In this document: one piece after another, positions 8,073 to 16,332 of the stretch
How the letters are laid out: each line of letters begins with the position of its first letter
How positions within the stretch are numbered: position 1 is the first letter of the stretch
DNA from: an uncultured Bacilli bacterium
GTDB taxonomy: Bacteria; Bacillota_I; Bacilli_A; ML615J-28; CAG-313
Length of the DNA stretch: 47,665 nucleotides
Assembly: GCA_947591495.1 (NCBI GenBank)
Contig: CANQDG010000013.1
Location: forward strand, 1 to 47,665
Direction of reading: 5' to 3'
Position numbers and translations under genes: made by a program
Notes under the pieces: generated by a model
The model's database searches: none
Seen by the model: the letters and a program-made list of their open reading frames with translations, nothing else
What the model was told of the DNA's origin: nothing

Positions 8073-8492
8073 TTATTTTTTTAAACTATCTAAGTAGGAT
8101 TGTAGAATTAAAGTTGCAGCTAACTGATCAACTTTATTTTTTCTTTTATTTCTACTTAAATCAGCTGATATCATAATTTTAGTAACTTCAACAGTTGACA
8201 AACGTTCATCATATAAAATAACTTCTAAACCGGTGTTTTCTTCTAACATCTTTTTAAATGTCAACACATATTCCGATTGTGGTCCCAAAGTTCCATTCAT
8301 ATTTTTTGGTAGTCCTAATACAATTTTTTCAATTTGTCTATCAGCGATATATATTTTAACACATTCAAGACATTTTTGCAAATCTTTTTCATTAAAACGT
8401 ATCGTTCCTATTGAGGTAGCAATTATTCCTAATGGATCACTAATTGCAATTCCACATGTTCTATTTCCTAAATCTAATCCTATGTATCTCAT
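8073..8492 (-). CDS. ruvX: RuvX/YqgF RNase H-fold nuclease
   Basis: The 139-residue product begins MRYIGLDLGNRTCGIAISDP, the RNase H-fold signature with the first catalytic aspartate, and has the YDERLSTVEV and DQLAATLILQSYL blocks typical of YqgF. The family acts in pre-16S rRNA 5'-end processing and has been proposed as a Holliday-junction resolvase. Its ATG overlaps the alaS TGA by four bases (8489-8492), so translation is coupled; DUF1292 follows 12 bases downstream. Confidence 0.92.
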   Translation of the reverse strand: MRYIGLDLGNRTCGIAISDPLGIIATSIGTIRFNEKDLQKCLECVKIYIADRQIEKIVLGLPKNMNGTLGPQSEYVLTFKKMLEENTGLEVILYDERLSTVEVTKIMISADLSRNKRKNKVDQLAATLILQSYLDSLKK

Positions 8493-11191
8493 TTAAGACT
8501 TCCTAAAATTTCTTCTACTACATCATTAATTTTACTAATATCTTTACCACCTGATTGAGCAAAATCAGGTCGACCTCCGCCATTACCACCTGTGATAAGG
8601 GCAGCCTTTTTAACTAGCATTCCACAATTTACGGGACTATTTTTAGCCTTTGCAATAAAGATTATTTTTTCATTATTAATAATATTAGCAAAGAAAATCA
8701 CACATTTTTCATAATCATTAGCTATTTTATCAACTATTTCTTTAAGAGCATTAATATCAATGTTTTCTACAACATCTACTAAAACGTGACCATTGATTGT
8801 TTCTAGCATTTTTTGTTCGAAATCACGATAATTACTAGATAAATTATTACGTTTTAGGGCATCATATTTTTTATCTAAATCTTTTTGATAAGCCCTAACT
8901 TCTTCATCGAATTTTCGATAATTAATAACGTCTTGATAGCTACCTATGATTTTAGGTGCGGTAAAAGTAACTGGTTCAATTGGATAGTTATTCGCTTTAG
9001 CTTTTTGATAAGTTTCATCAATTTTATTTAATAATTTATTGATATTTTCCTTTATATTAGATAAATTATCAGTAACTTTAGTTAAAACATTATTTCCAGC
9101 TACTGCTTCAATTCTAAAAATACCAGATCCTTTTGATTCAATACTTGTTATGGCAAAGTTTTTGATTTCATTTAAATGTTTAACATGTGTTCCACCACAA
9201 AGTTCTTTACTAAAATTCATATCCACTAAGCGAACAACATCACCATATTTTTCACCAAAAACCGCCTGTGCACCCATTTTTTTGGCTTCCTCAGGAGTTG
9301 TAAGAATCGTTTTTACTTGATAATCAGCATTGATTTGTTCTTGTACTAATTTTTCAATAGCTAATAGTTGTGCAACTTGAATATTTTCGTAATGGTTAAA
9401 ATCAAATCTAAGACTATTATTAGTTACTTGCGAACCTTGTTGGACAACATGAGAACCTAAAACACTGCGTAATGCTTCATTTAATAAATGCGTTGCCGAA
9501 TGATTAATTGATACATTATGCCGATATTCTAAATTAACGCTTGCTTCAATTTCTTCATTATTATATAAAACTACATCTTTAGTATCAATAATATGAGAAT
9601 GTTGACCGTTTGGTAATTTCACTGTATCTAAAACATTAAACTCCATCTTTCTAACTGATATTGTTCCAATATCACCAATTTGTCCTCCCATTTCCGCATA
9701 AAACGGTGTTTTATCTAAAACTATTTGTAATAAACCAGAGGAATAATCTTTCATTTGACCATCTTTAAAAATAGCAATAATTTTACTTTTACTTGTTAAA
9801 GTATCATAGCCAACAAATTCGCTATTTTCTTTAAAATTTAATAATTCAGCATTTTGTGATCCCATTGAATCATTATCACCATTTGCTGTTCTTGCTCGTA
9901 AACGTTGTTTTTCAAGTTCTAATTTAAACGCTTCTAATTCTACTTGATAACCATTTTGGGAGGCAATTTCAACTGTAAGTTCAATTGGAAAGCCAAATGT
10001 ATCATATAATTGAAAGGCAACTGCACCACTAATTACTTTATTATTACCTAATTCTTTCATAATATCAGATAACAATAACTCACCACGGCTTAAAGTTTTT
10101 AAAAAGTTTTCTTCTTCAATTCTAATCATCTTTTCAACAATTGGTTGTTTATCTTGTAAATAACCATAATAATCTTTCATATTATCAACAACAATGCCAA
10201 CTAATTGATATAAAAACGGACGATCAATTCCTAAATTACGTGCATAACGAACAGCTCTTCGTAAGAGTCTTCTTAAAACATAGCCTCGTCCTTCATTCGA
10301 AAGCATAGCACCATCGGCAATCGCAAAGGTTACACTTCGAATATGATCAGCAATTACTCGAAAAGCCATTTGATATTTTGGATCATAATAAGAATGATTA
10401 GTATTTTTTTCTAAAAATTTAATTAATGGCAAAAAAAGATCCGTTTCATAATTGGTTTCGGTATTTTGAAAAATACATGTTAACCTTTCTAAGCCACTAC
10501 CAGTGTCAATATTTTTACTAGGTAGTTCAGGATAATTTTCACGTTTTACACCAGGCGTTGAATTGAATTGACTAAAAACAATATTCCAAATTTCAATATA
10601 GCGATCATTTTCAATATCATCGGTTAATAATTTAATTCCTAAATTATTAGGATCATACTTTATTCCACGATCATAAAAGATTTCCGTATCCGGTCCACAA
10701 GGTCCTTCCCCTATTTCCCAAAAATTATCCTTAATTGAAACAAGATGATTTTCTTTAATACCTAAAGATAGCCATTTATTATATGTTTCTACATCTTCAG
10801 GATAGTATGTTATATAAATATTATCGGGGTCAAAAGCAAACCATTCATTTGAAAATAATAATTCATATGCCCAACTTAAAACTTCATCGCGAAAATAATC
10901 ACCAATGGAAAAGTTACCTAACATTTCAAAAAAAGTATGATGACGAGCTGTTTTACCAACATTATCGATATCATTAGTTCTAATACATTTTTGGGCATTA
11001 CACATTCTTTTATTTTTAGGGGTTTCCCGGCCATCGAAGTATTTTTTTAAAGGTGCTACTCCCGCATTTATCCATAAGAGGCTTGGATCATTTTGGGGAA
11101 TCAATGAAGCACTATTAATAATTTCGTGATTTTTACTTTTAAAAAAGTCTAACCACATTTGCCTTATTTGATTTGAAGTTAAATTTTTCAA
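8489..11191 (-). CDS. alaS: Alanyl-tRNA synthetase AlaS
   Basis: AlaRS charges tRNA-Ala. The product (900 residues) has the class II catalytic core near the start (LDFFKSKNHEII, FFEMLGNFSIGDYF), the editing-domain zinc motif HSATH with CGGTH further on, and the C-Ala glycine-rich block GGNGGGRPDFAQSGGKD near the end. The start is taken as TTG at 11191, encoding M-K-N-L-T-S-N; AGGAAAGGAAG lies eight bases before it. The ATG at 11231-11233 that would give 914 residues sits in the loop of the T-box terminator and has no ribosome site. It heads an operon with ruvX and the DUF1292 gene. Expression should rise when uncharged tRNA-Ala accumulates. Confidence 0.95.
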   Translation of the reverse strand: MKNLTSNQIRQMWLDFFKSKNHEIINSASLIPQNDPSLLWINAGVAPLKKYFDGRETPKNKRMCNAQKCIRTNDIDNVGKTARHHTFFEMLGNFSIGDYFRDEVLSWAYELLFSNEWFAFDPDNIYITYYPEDVETYNKWLSLGIKENHLVSIKDNFWEIGEGPCGPDTEIFYDRGIKYDPNNLGIKLLTDDIENDRYIEIWNIVFSQFNSTPGVKRENYPELPSKNIDTGSGLERLTCIFQNTETNYETDLFLPLIKFLEKNTNHSYYDPKYQMAFRVIADHIRSVTFAIADGAMLSNEGRGYVLRRLLRRAVRYARNLGIDRPFLYQLVGIVVDNMKDYYGYLQDKQPIVEKMIRIEEENFLKTLSRGELLLSDIMKELGNNKVISGAVAFQLYDTFGFPIELTVEIASQNGYQVELEAFKLELEKQRLRARTANGDNDSMGSQNAELLNFKENSEFVGYDTLTSKSKIIAIFKDGQMKDYSSGLLQIVLDKTPFYAEMGGQIGDIGTISVRKMEFNVLDTVKLPNGQHSHIIDTKDVVLYNNEEIEASVNLEYRHNVSINHSATHLLNEALRSVLGSHVVQQGSQVTNNSLRFDFNHYENIQVAQLLAIEKLVQEQINADYQVKTILTTPEEAKKMGAQAVFGEKYGDVVRLVDMNFSKELCGGTHVKHLNEIKNFAITSIESKGSGIFRIEAVAGNNVLTKVTDNLSNIKENINKLLNKIDETYQKAKANNYPIEPVTFTAPKIIGSYQDVINYRKFDEEVRAYQKDLDKKYDALKRNNLSSNYRDFEQKMLETINGHVLVDVVENIDINALKEIVDKIANDYEKCVIFFANIINNEKIIFIAKAKNSPVNCGMLVKKAALITGGNGGGRPDFAQSGGKDISKINDVVEEILGSLK

Positions 11192-11209
11192 GTTTTTTTC
11201 TTCCTTTCC

Positions 11210-11246
11210 TAAAAAATAAAAATCGTTCCTCATTAAGGAACGATTT
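11210..11246 (-). terminator. T-box terminator hairpin
   Basis: AAATCGTTCC and GGAACGATTT (11220-11246) form a 10-bp stem with loop TTAATGA, then TTTTTATTTTTT on the minus strand. It is the competing structure of the T-box antiterminator. The loop contains an ATG that is not the alaS start. Confidence 0.92.
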
Positions 11247-11424
11247 AAATTCGCGGTACCATCCTTCTTATAAAACTTTTAAAAGTTTTATCTCTTAATT
11301 AATTTTAACGCAAATTAATATTGCGGGAATGATTAATTCCTCTATAAAGGAGCTTCAAACAACTTTTTTGCAATTTTCACACCATCAATTGCTCTCTTGG
11401 AAAAAAGTACTTGTTTTACTAATC
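11218..11424 (-). promoter_or_regulatory. T-box riboswitch, alanine specifier GCT
   Basis: The alaS leader carries a complete T-box. Stem I begins near 11424 (GATTA paired with TAATC), with an AGTA loop-E element, AGAGAGC AG-box and GGTGTGAA distal loop. The specifier loop reads GAAGCT, placing GCT (alanine) at 11351-11353. The T-box core TGGTACCGCG lies near 11252-11263 and pairs with the NCCA end of uncharged tRNA to form the antiterminator. The gene downstream is alaS, which matches the specifier. No clear promoter is visible just upstream; it may lie within the end of the preceding gene. Confidence 0.95.
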
Positions 11425-11445
11425 TTTATTTAACGATTTTTTATA

Positions 11446-13191
11446 TTAAGCTGCCTCTTGTGAAGAATTGTTTTCTTCCGAGGTTTCAGTGTTTTCATCA
11501 CTAGGAGAAGGATTTTCAGCAGCTAAACGTTCTTGTTCTTCTTTTTCTTTAGCTTCTTTTTTCAATCTTCTTTGTAGTTTTTCATATTCACGTTCAATAC
11601 GTGCATTATTTTCTAATCTTTCTTTTTCTTTTGCTTCAGCTTCTGCAACTTCTACAGCAAGTTCAGATGGTAATGATTCAGCAATAAATTTCTTTAATAA
11701 TTCTTCATCAAACTCACCAGTATTAGAAACCATCAAGAAATTACCACCTTTTGGTGACTTAGCTGCTAATACCATTCCTGGATATGATTGTAAATAATTA
11801 AGAATATCAGCATCTGTAGCACAGAAAGTTACGCGGTAATAATTGTTTGTCTTTTGCATTACCAAATATGGGCGTTTACCAACAAGGAACTTATGTTGAG
11901 TATTATTAGCATTAGTAACAACACTTAAATTTTCACCCTCAATAGATTTAGCAAATTCAAGCATTTCTTCATAAGTTGGCTTGAATACTTTAGCAGCCTT
12001 TGCACGAGCAGCAAGTCGTTGTTCGCGTAGTTCACGAGCTCTTTCAGCTGCAGCTTCTTCTTCAGCTTTAGCTTGTGCAATTGATTCGAAACCAAGTTCT
12101 TTTAATAAAGCGCCACGCTCTTCTTCTAAAAGTTTTACTTTTTCATCAAAAGCATTCTTTTCATCATTATATTGATCCAAATCATCATTAACACGAACAT
12201 TTTCTTCATCAATAGTCGCATTTAATGTTTCTAATTCTTTATTCAAACTTTCTAATTCAGTTTTAGCAATACCTAATTGAACTTGATTTTGTAATTCAAC
12301 ATAATCATTATGAACTTTTTGATATTTTGCATCTACGACTGCTTTACTAGATTTTAATTCTTTAACTTGTGATTGTAATTTTTCTAAATCATCACTATTA
12401 ACATTAACAGTTCCTTCTTCAAGAGCTACAGTATTAGGTGTTTTAACAACAAAACGTTCATCGGTATAATTATTTAAAGAATATAAAATTAATAATTCGG
12501 CTTTTGAATAAGATTCTTCATGAATGTGATGCCAATGATTTAATAACTCTTCTTTATCTCTTGCAACAAATTCTTCGTTTGTCGAATATAGTTTTTTATT
12601 TCTAGCAAATAATAAGTAAAGAATTGCTCCACCTATGATAATTCCTAAAGCTATATTCCAAAAATTATTATTAGCAAGTTCAACTTTAGTATAATTTTCG
12701 AGAACAGTAAATCTTAAGCAAATAACGTCTAAAACGAATGCTAAATAAACAACAACGTCTACAACATTTACTTGATTTTTAGTTAATGAAAGATTGATCT
12801 TGTCCATTGACAATTGGAAAATAGTGAAAACAACAGCTAACAAAGCAAAACCAATCATCAAAAATAAATATGTATTATAAGAATAAGCAATTGTTGGAAC
12901 GGCTCTATTCATCATAAAAATCAAATAAGTGAATGCAGAAGTAAAATATGCAAAGATTGGCAAATAACTTGCATATGTTTGGAAACGATTTGTTGGGCGA
13001 TAATTAGCAAATTTTTTCAAAGTAATTGCGATATTTAAACCCATAACCACAATTGGTAAAACAATAAATTTAATAATGCTTTCAGCCATATTAAAAGTTT
13101 TACCGAAAGGAATAAACATAATAGCATTAAGCCATAATCCTATTGTAGATAGGATAAATATTAAACGACGATTTTCTTTTGGATTATTCAT
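11446..13191 (-). CDS. Unrecognised six-TM coiled-coil protein with YjbR-like domain (paralogue A)
   Basis: I do not recognise this 581-residue family. It has six predicted membrane helices (about 10-29, 39-58, 73-94, 105-126, 141-163, 177-197), a histidine cluster HWHHIH at 219-224, a long coiled coil (about 263-400) and a C-terminal globular domain (about 403-508) with YEEMLEFAKS, HKFLVGKRPYLVMQ and YYRVTF. A highly charged tail follows. The upstream neighbour has the same architecture and matching motifs, so the two are paralogues, 19 bases apart in one operon. The globular domain resembles MmcQ/YjbR-type double-wing domains (a gKxYlvlq strand, then a helix and SPKGGNFLMV near the end); that is a pattern judgement only. 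The ATG follows AGGTAGG. Function unknown; cytoplasmic coiled coils anchored in the membrane are implied. Confidence 0.75.
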   Translation of the reverse strand: MNNPKENRRLIFILSTIGLWLNAIMFIPFGKTFNMAESIIKFIVLPIVVMGLNIAITLKKFANYRPTNRFQTYASYLPIFAYFTSAFTYLIFMMNRAVPTIAYSYNTYLFLMIGFALLAVVFTIFQLSMDKINLSLTKNQVNVVDVVVYLAFVLDVICLRFTVLENYTKVELANNNFWNIALGIIIGGAILYLLFARNKKLYSTNEEFVARDKEELLNHWHHIHEESYSKAELLILYSLNNYTDERFVVKTPNTVALEEGTVNVNSDDLEKLQSQVKELKSSKAVVDAKYQKVHNDYVELQNQVQLGIAKTELESLNKELETLNATIDEENVRVNDDLDQYNDEKNAFDEKVKLLEEERGALLKELGFESIAQAKAEEEAAAERARELREQRLAARAKAAKVFKPTYEEMLEFAKSIEGENLSVVTNANNTQHKFLVGKRPYLVMQKTNNYYRVTFCATDADILNYLQSYPGMVLAAKSPKGGNFLMVSNTGEFDEELLKKFIAESLPSELAVEVAEAEAKEKERLENNARIEREYEKLQRRLKKEAKEKEEQERLAAENPSPSDENTETSEENNSSQEAA

Positions 13192-13210
13192 ATTTTAAAC
13201 CTACCTTCCA

Positions 13211-14860
13211 TTATTCCTCGGTTTTTTCAGCATCGCTTGCTTGCGCTTGAGCAGCAGCTTTTTCGGCAGCTCTCTTAGCAGCGCGTTCTTTAGCACGTTC
13301 AGCAGCTTTAGCTTTTCTTTCAGCAGCTTTCGCAGCGGCTTCTGCAGCAATTTGTTTTTCAGCAGTTTCATATGCGTCTTTAAGATATTTACGAATTTCT
13401 GCTATCTTAATATCTGTCTTACCTTTATTAACAAATCTAAGCCAGTTGTTACCTTTTAAATTTTTTGGTACACTAAATGTATCTGGACTTGTCTTAATGT
13501 AATCAACAAATTTTTCTGAACTAGCAATAAAATTAATACGATAATCATTATTGGTAGCTTGAAGAACTAAATACATTTTCTTACCTAAAGAGAATTTTAA
13601 TAAATTACCTTTAGCATTTTCGGCAACTTTAACCGTAGTATTAGTTGCAGCAAAACTCTTAGCATATTCCACAATTTTTTCAAATGGTGGATTAATATTT
13701 TTAATTTTTTGTTTAGGTTCTTCATCAGTTGAAACTTTGACATGATCAAGTTTGAACTGATTAAATTCTTCTAAATCAGCATCATATTTTTCTTTAGCTT
13801 TACGAAGTTCTTCTTCATTTTTTTCTAATTCGCCTTTCTTTTCGCGGATTGCAGCTAAAGTTTGATTTTTTTCCTCAATTTGAGCTAATAAATCTGCTTT
13901 TTGTTTATTAATTTCTTCAAGTTCTTCTGATTCAGTGGCATTAGTATCAATATCTTCATCAGCTACGACAACTTCTTCAGGTTCTTCGTTAACATCTAAG
14001 TTAACGACTGTTGGTGCTTCTTTTTCTTCCTCTTCTTCAAACTCTTCTACTTTGTTAATTTCTAATTTATCATATTCTTCAGCATAATAATCAAAATAAT
14101 TTTCAAAATCATCTAATGTATCATTATATGCTCTATTATACTCAAGTTTTTTAATTAAATTATCATAAGAAGCAGTATTAGCATAGAAAACAAGTGTTTC
14201 ATCTTTACGGACAACTAGGCTAATATATTTGATACCAACACCAAGGGCTACTAATAATAAAATGTATATAACAAATAATAATGGGTTACCCAAATAATAT
14301 TCGTCAATTGATGAATAACCATCATTGTAAACATAATTTACACGGAATAAAACTACAACAAAGCATAATGTGATAATAGCAACAAATACATCTGTTAGAA
14401 TATTACCAACTTTGTCAAGTTTAGTAATTATTGTATGTAATCTTAAGATACAATAAATAGAAAATACCATATATACTACGAGTACCGCAATAATTATTCC
14501 TAAGGCCTTATTAGATACAGCACTTAACATTGAATATTCACTATAATTAAATGATAAAGTATAAACAAGATTAGTAATTGCACCTATTGTATAACAAATG
14601 GTGGGAAAATAACACATTGTAAGAACGACTTTAGAACTTTCACGATAACAATCCATCATTTTATATTTCTTCACTAATGGATAAATTGTTAATAAGATGG
14701 CAACAGCACCTAAAACAAGATCTACAATGAGTTCGATGTTTAAATTCTCAATTTTATTCAATCCAGGAAAAGATCTAAAAGGAACAGCCACAATTATACC
14801 TATTATTAAGCCTAATAATCCTAAGATTGTCATAATGGTTTTTTGTTTTTTTGTTAGCAT
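13211..14860 (-). CDS. Unrecognised six-TM coiled-coil protein with YjbR-like domain (paralogue B)
   Basis: The 549-residue product matches its downstream neighbour in layout. Six membrane helices (about 9-28, 42-63, 77-102, 118-141, 155-176, 192-217) are followed by a strongly acidic linker (265-315), a coiled coil (311-375) and a globular domain (390-498) with FEKIVEYAKS, LKFSLGKKMYLVLQ, TNNDYRINF and GNNWLRFV. The tail (500-549) is almost only Ala, Lys, Glu and Arg and probably one long helix. Both paralogues have a PF turn after helix 1. The ATG has AAAGGAGTGA just upstream and a strong promoter with a large dyad. No known family is recognised; likeness of the globular part to MmcQ/YjbR is inference. 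It may form a hetero-oligomer with paralogue A. Confidence 0.75.
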   Translation of the reverse strand: MLTKKQKTIMTILGLLGLIIGIIVAVPFRSFPGLNKIENLNIELIVDLVLGAVAILLTIYPLVKKYKMMDCYRESSKVVLTMCYFPTICYTIGAITNLVYTLSFNYSEYSMLSAVSNKALGIIIAVLVVYMVFSIYCILRLHTIITKLDKVGNILTDVFVAIITLCFVVVLFRVNYVYNDGYSSIDEYYLGNPLLFVIYILLLVALGVGIKYISLVVRKDETLVFYANTASYDNLIKKLEYNRAYNDTLDDFENYFDYYAEEYDKLEINKVEEFEEEEEKEAPTVVNLDVNEEPEEVVVADEDIDTNATESEELEEINKQKADLLAQIEEKNQTLAAIREKKGELEKNEEELRKAKEKYDADLEEFNQFKLDHVKVSTDEEPKQKIKNINPPFEKIVEYAKSFAATNTTVKVAENAKGNLLKFSLGKKMYLVLQATNNDYRINFIASSEKFVDYIKTSPDTFSVPKNLKGNNWLRFVNKGKTDIKIAEIRKYLKDAYETAEKQIAAEAAAKAAERKAKAAERAKERAAKRAAEKAAAQAQASDAEKTEE

Positions 14861-14885
14861 ATGCTCACTCCTTTAATTTTTAAAA

Positions 14886-14943
14886 ATCACAAACTAACAA
14901 GGAAGAAAATTTGTGATATATTCTAGACATATTATATCACAAA
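14886..14943. repeat. Triple half-site dyad over the promoter and start of the paralogue operon
   Basis: TTTGTGATATA (14910-14920) and TATATCACAAA (14933-14943) are perfect 11-bp inverted arms 12 bases apart, reaching from the -10 into the early transcript. A third copy of the core ATCACAAA lies at 14886-14893, spaced 24-26 bases centre to centre from the others. The arrangement suggests an operator with three half-sites; the two downstream copies could also form a hairpin in the 5' UTR. Confidence 0.65.
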
Positions 14944-14959
14944 GTCTTTTTTTTGTAAA
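14931..14959 (-). promoter_or_regulatory. Strong promoter of the paralogue pair
   Basis: On the minus strand TTTACA (14954-14959), 17 bases, then TATAAT (14931-14936) preceded by TGA give a near-ideal extended -10 promoter. Predicted start is near 14924, leaving a 5' UTR of about 60 bases. Confidence 0.85.
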
Positions 14960-15104
14960 TAAAAAATACCTTTTATTTGCATTTTTTTATACATCTTCTT
15001 CGGTATATTCAACAAATTTTACTAAAATTACCTATTTTTCTTATTTTTTAAAAATATTTATTTTGTTGATTTATTAAACATTTGAAAATTACTAACGGTA
15101 ATTT

Positions 15105-16178
15105 TTATTTAATAATATCTTCTTTTTTTAGCTTTTCTTTTTTATATTCTTTAAGCGACATAATAATTATTTCAATAATTTTTTCTAGTGGTACAGCAAT
15201 TACCATTCCTAATATTCCTAATAATTCACCAAAAAAAGCAACTGACAATAAGACTAACAGTGGATGTGTCTTCATCGTTTTACTTTGAACTTTTGGAACT
15301 AAAAAATTACTTTCTAAAAATTGTAAACTAATTATAATTATAAGTACAATTAAAGCCCGTTCAGGTCTAGTAACAATAGTAAAAATAACAGCTATTGCCC
15401 CACCAATATAAGGTCCGATATAAGGTATAATATCAGTTACACCGATTATTATACCAAAAAGTAATGCATAATCGATACCTGCCACTAAAAAACAAAACGT
15501 GGTAGCAATTGATAATATAACCATTACAATGATTACTCCTTTTAAATACTTTCTTAATGATTGTTTAATCTTAGATAATGCTTCATAAAGAATATTTTTA
15601 TTTTTACTTTTAAGAATATTTTTGATTTTATCTTCAATTTTAGGATAATCACATAAAAAATAAATAGCAATAATTGGCGTTATAAGTAGTTGAAAAATAT
15701 AGGAAAAACTTCCTTGTATATTATTACTAATCTTGATCATCATTGTTGTTATTTTTTCGGTTACTATAGCTTCTATTTTATCATAATTAATTTGAAAATC
15801 AACCGGTAATTTTTGGAATTTTGTACTAATTCTTTCAACTATCGTTTTAAATGTATTTAAATAATTAGGTATCATTTCAAGAAACATCTTTAATTCTTTA
15901 ATAAATAAAGGAAAAGCAAACTTAAATATTAAAAAGCCTATTCCTAAAAAAATAAAAACTAAAATAACAATCGCAAATTTTCGATTAATTTTTTTATTTT
16001 CTAAAAACATTATAAATGGTTCAAAGATAAATGCTATAATAAAACCTAAGAAAAATGGCATTATAATTTTACTAATAAAATCTAAGAAAAGTTTTATAAA
16101 GGGAAAAAGTTTATAGGCTATTAAAAAAATAATAAGAATTCCGATTATTTCTAATATTTTATATAATCTTCTTGTCAC
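15105..16178 (-). CDS. AI-2E (PerM/TqsA) family permease
   Basis: The 357-residue protein has about eight membrane helices and the family hallmark GVTDIIPYIGPYIGGA (about 245-260). Members export small molecules or ions; some move autoinducer-2, others sodium or protons, so the substrate is not set. The start is GTG at 16178: AGGAAG lies seven bases upstream, and the only nearby ATG is closed at once by TGA. It stands alone, separated from the ABC genes upstream by a terminator. A short hairpin over its stop codon (about 15086-15106) is a weak terminator candidate. Confidence 0.88.
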   Translation of the reverse strand: MTRRLYKILEIIGILIIFLIAYKLFPFIKLFLDFISKIIMPFFLGFIIAFIFEPFIMFLENKKINRKFAIVILVFIFLGIGFLIFKFAFPLFIKELKMFLEMIPNYLNTFKTIVERISTKFQKLPVDFQINYDKIEAIVTEKITTMMIKISNNIQGSFSYIFQLLITPIIAIYFLCDYPKIEDKIKNILKSKNKNILYEALSKIKQSLRKYLKGVIIVMVILSIATTFCFLVAGIDYALLFGIIIGVTDIIPYIGPYIGGAIAVIFTIVTRPERALIVLIIIISLQFLESNFLVPKVQSKTMKTHPLLVLLSVAFFGELLGILGMVIAVPLEKIIEIIIMSLKEYKKEKLKKEDIIK

Positions 16179-16262
16179 TGCATCACTTCCTAATTATATA
16201 TTTTTATACAATTTATTTTATGACAAAAAAAGATATTTAAAACTAAAATAATGAATATAATA

Positions 16263-16298
16263 AAAAACAATATTATTTTTGAAAATAACATTGTTTTT
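16263..16298. terminator. Bidirectional terminator after the three-gene ABC operon
   Basis: AAAAACAAT/ATTGTTTTT and TTATTTT/AAAATAA pair as one stem with an A-C mismatch and a tiny loop, flanked by A and T runs on both strands. Confidence 0.8.
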
Positions 16299-16332
16299 AT
16301 AACTAAAATATAATTTATAAACTTGCTTTTTT

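Noticed and set aside
11192-11233. Longer AlaS reading from ATG 11233
   Set aside because: The ATG is in the T-box terminator loop, lacks a ribosome site, and the extra 14 residues are translated riboswitch.
13241-13459. Serine/phenylalanine-rich plus-strand ORFs (also 11468-11797 and 11981-12175)
   Set aside because: They are complements of the Ala/Glu/Lys-rich tails and coiled coils of the real minus-strand genes.
15086-15106. AAAATTAC/GTAATTTT hairpin over the AI-2E permease stop
   Set aside because: Only eight AT-rich pairs, and the T run is on the wrong side for the minus-strand gene; too weak to list.
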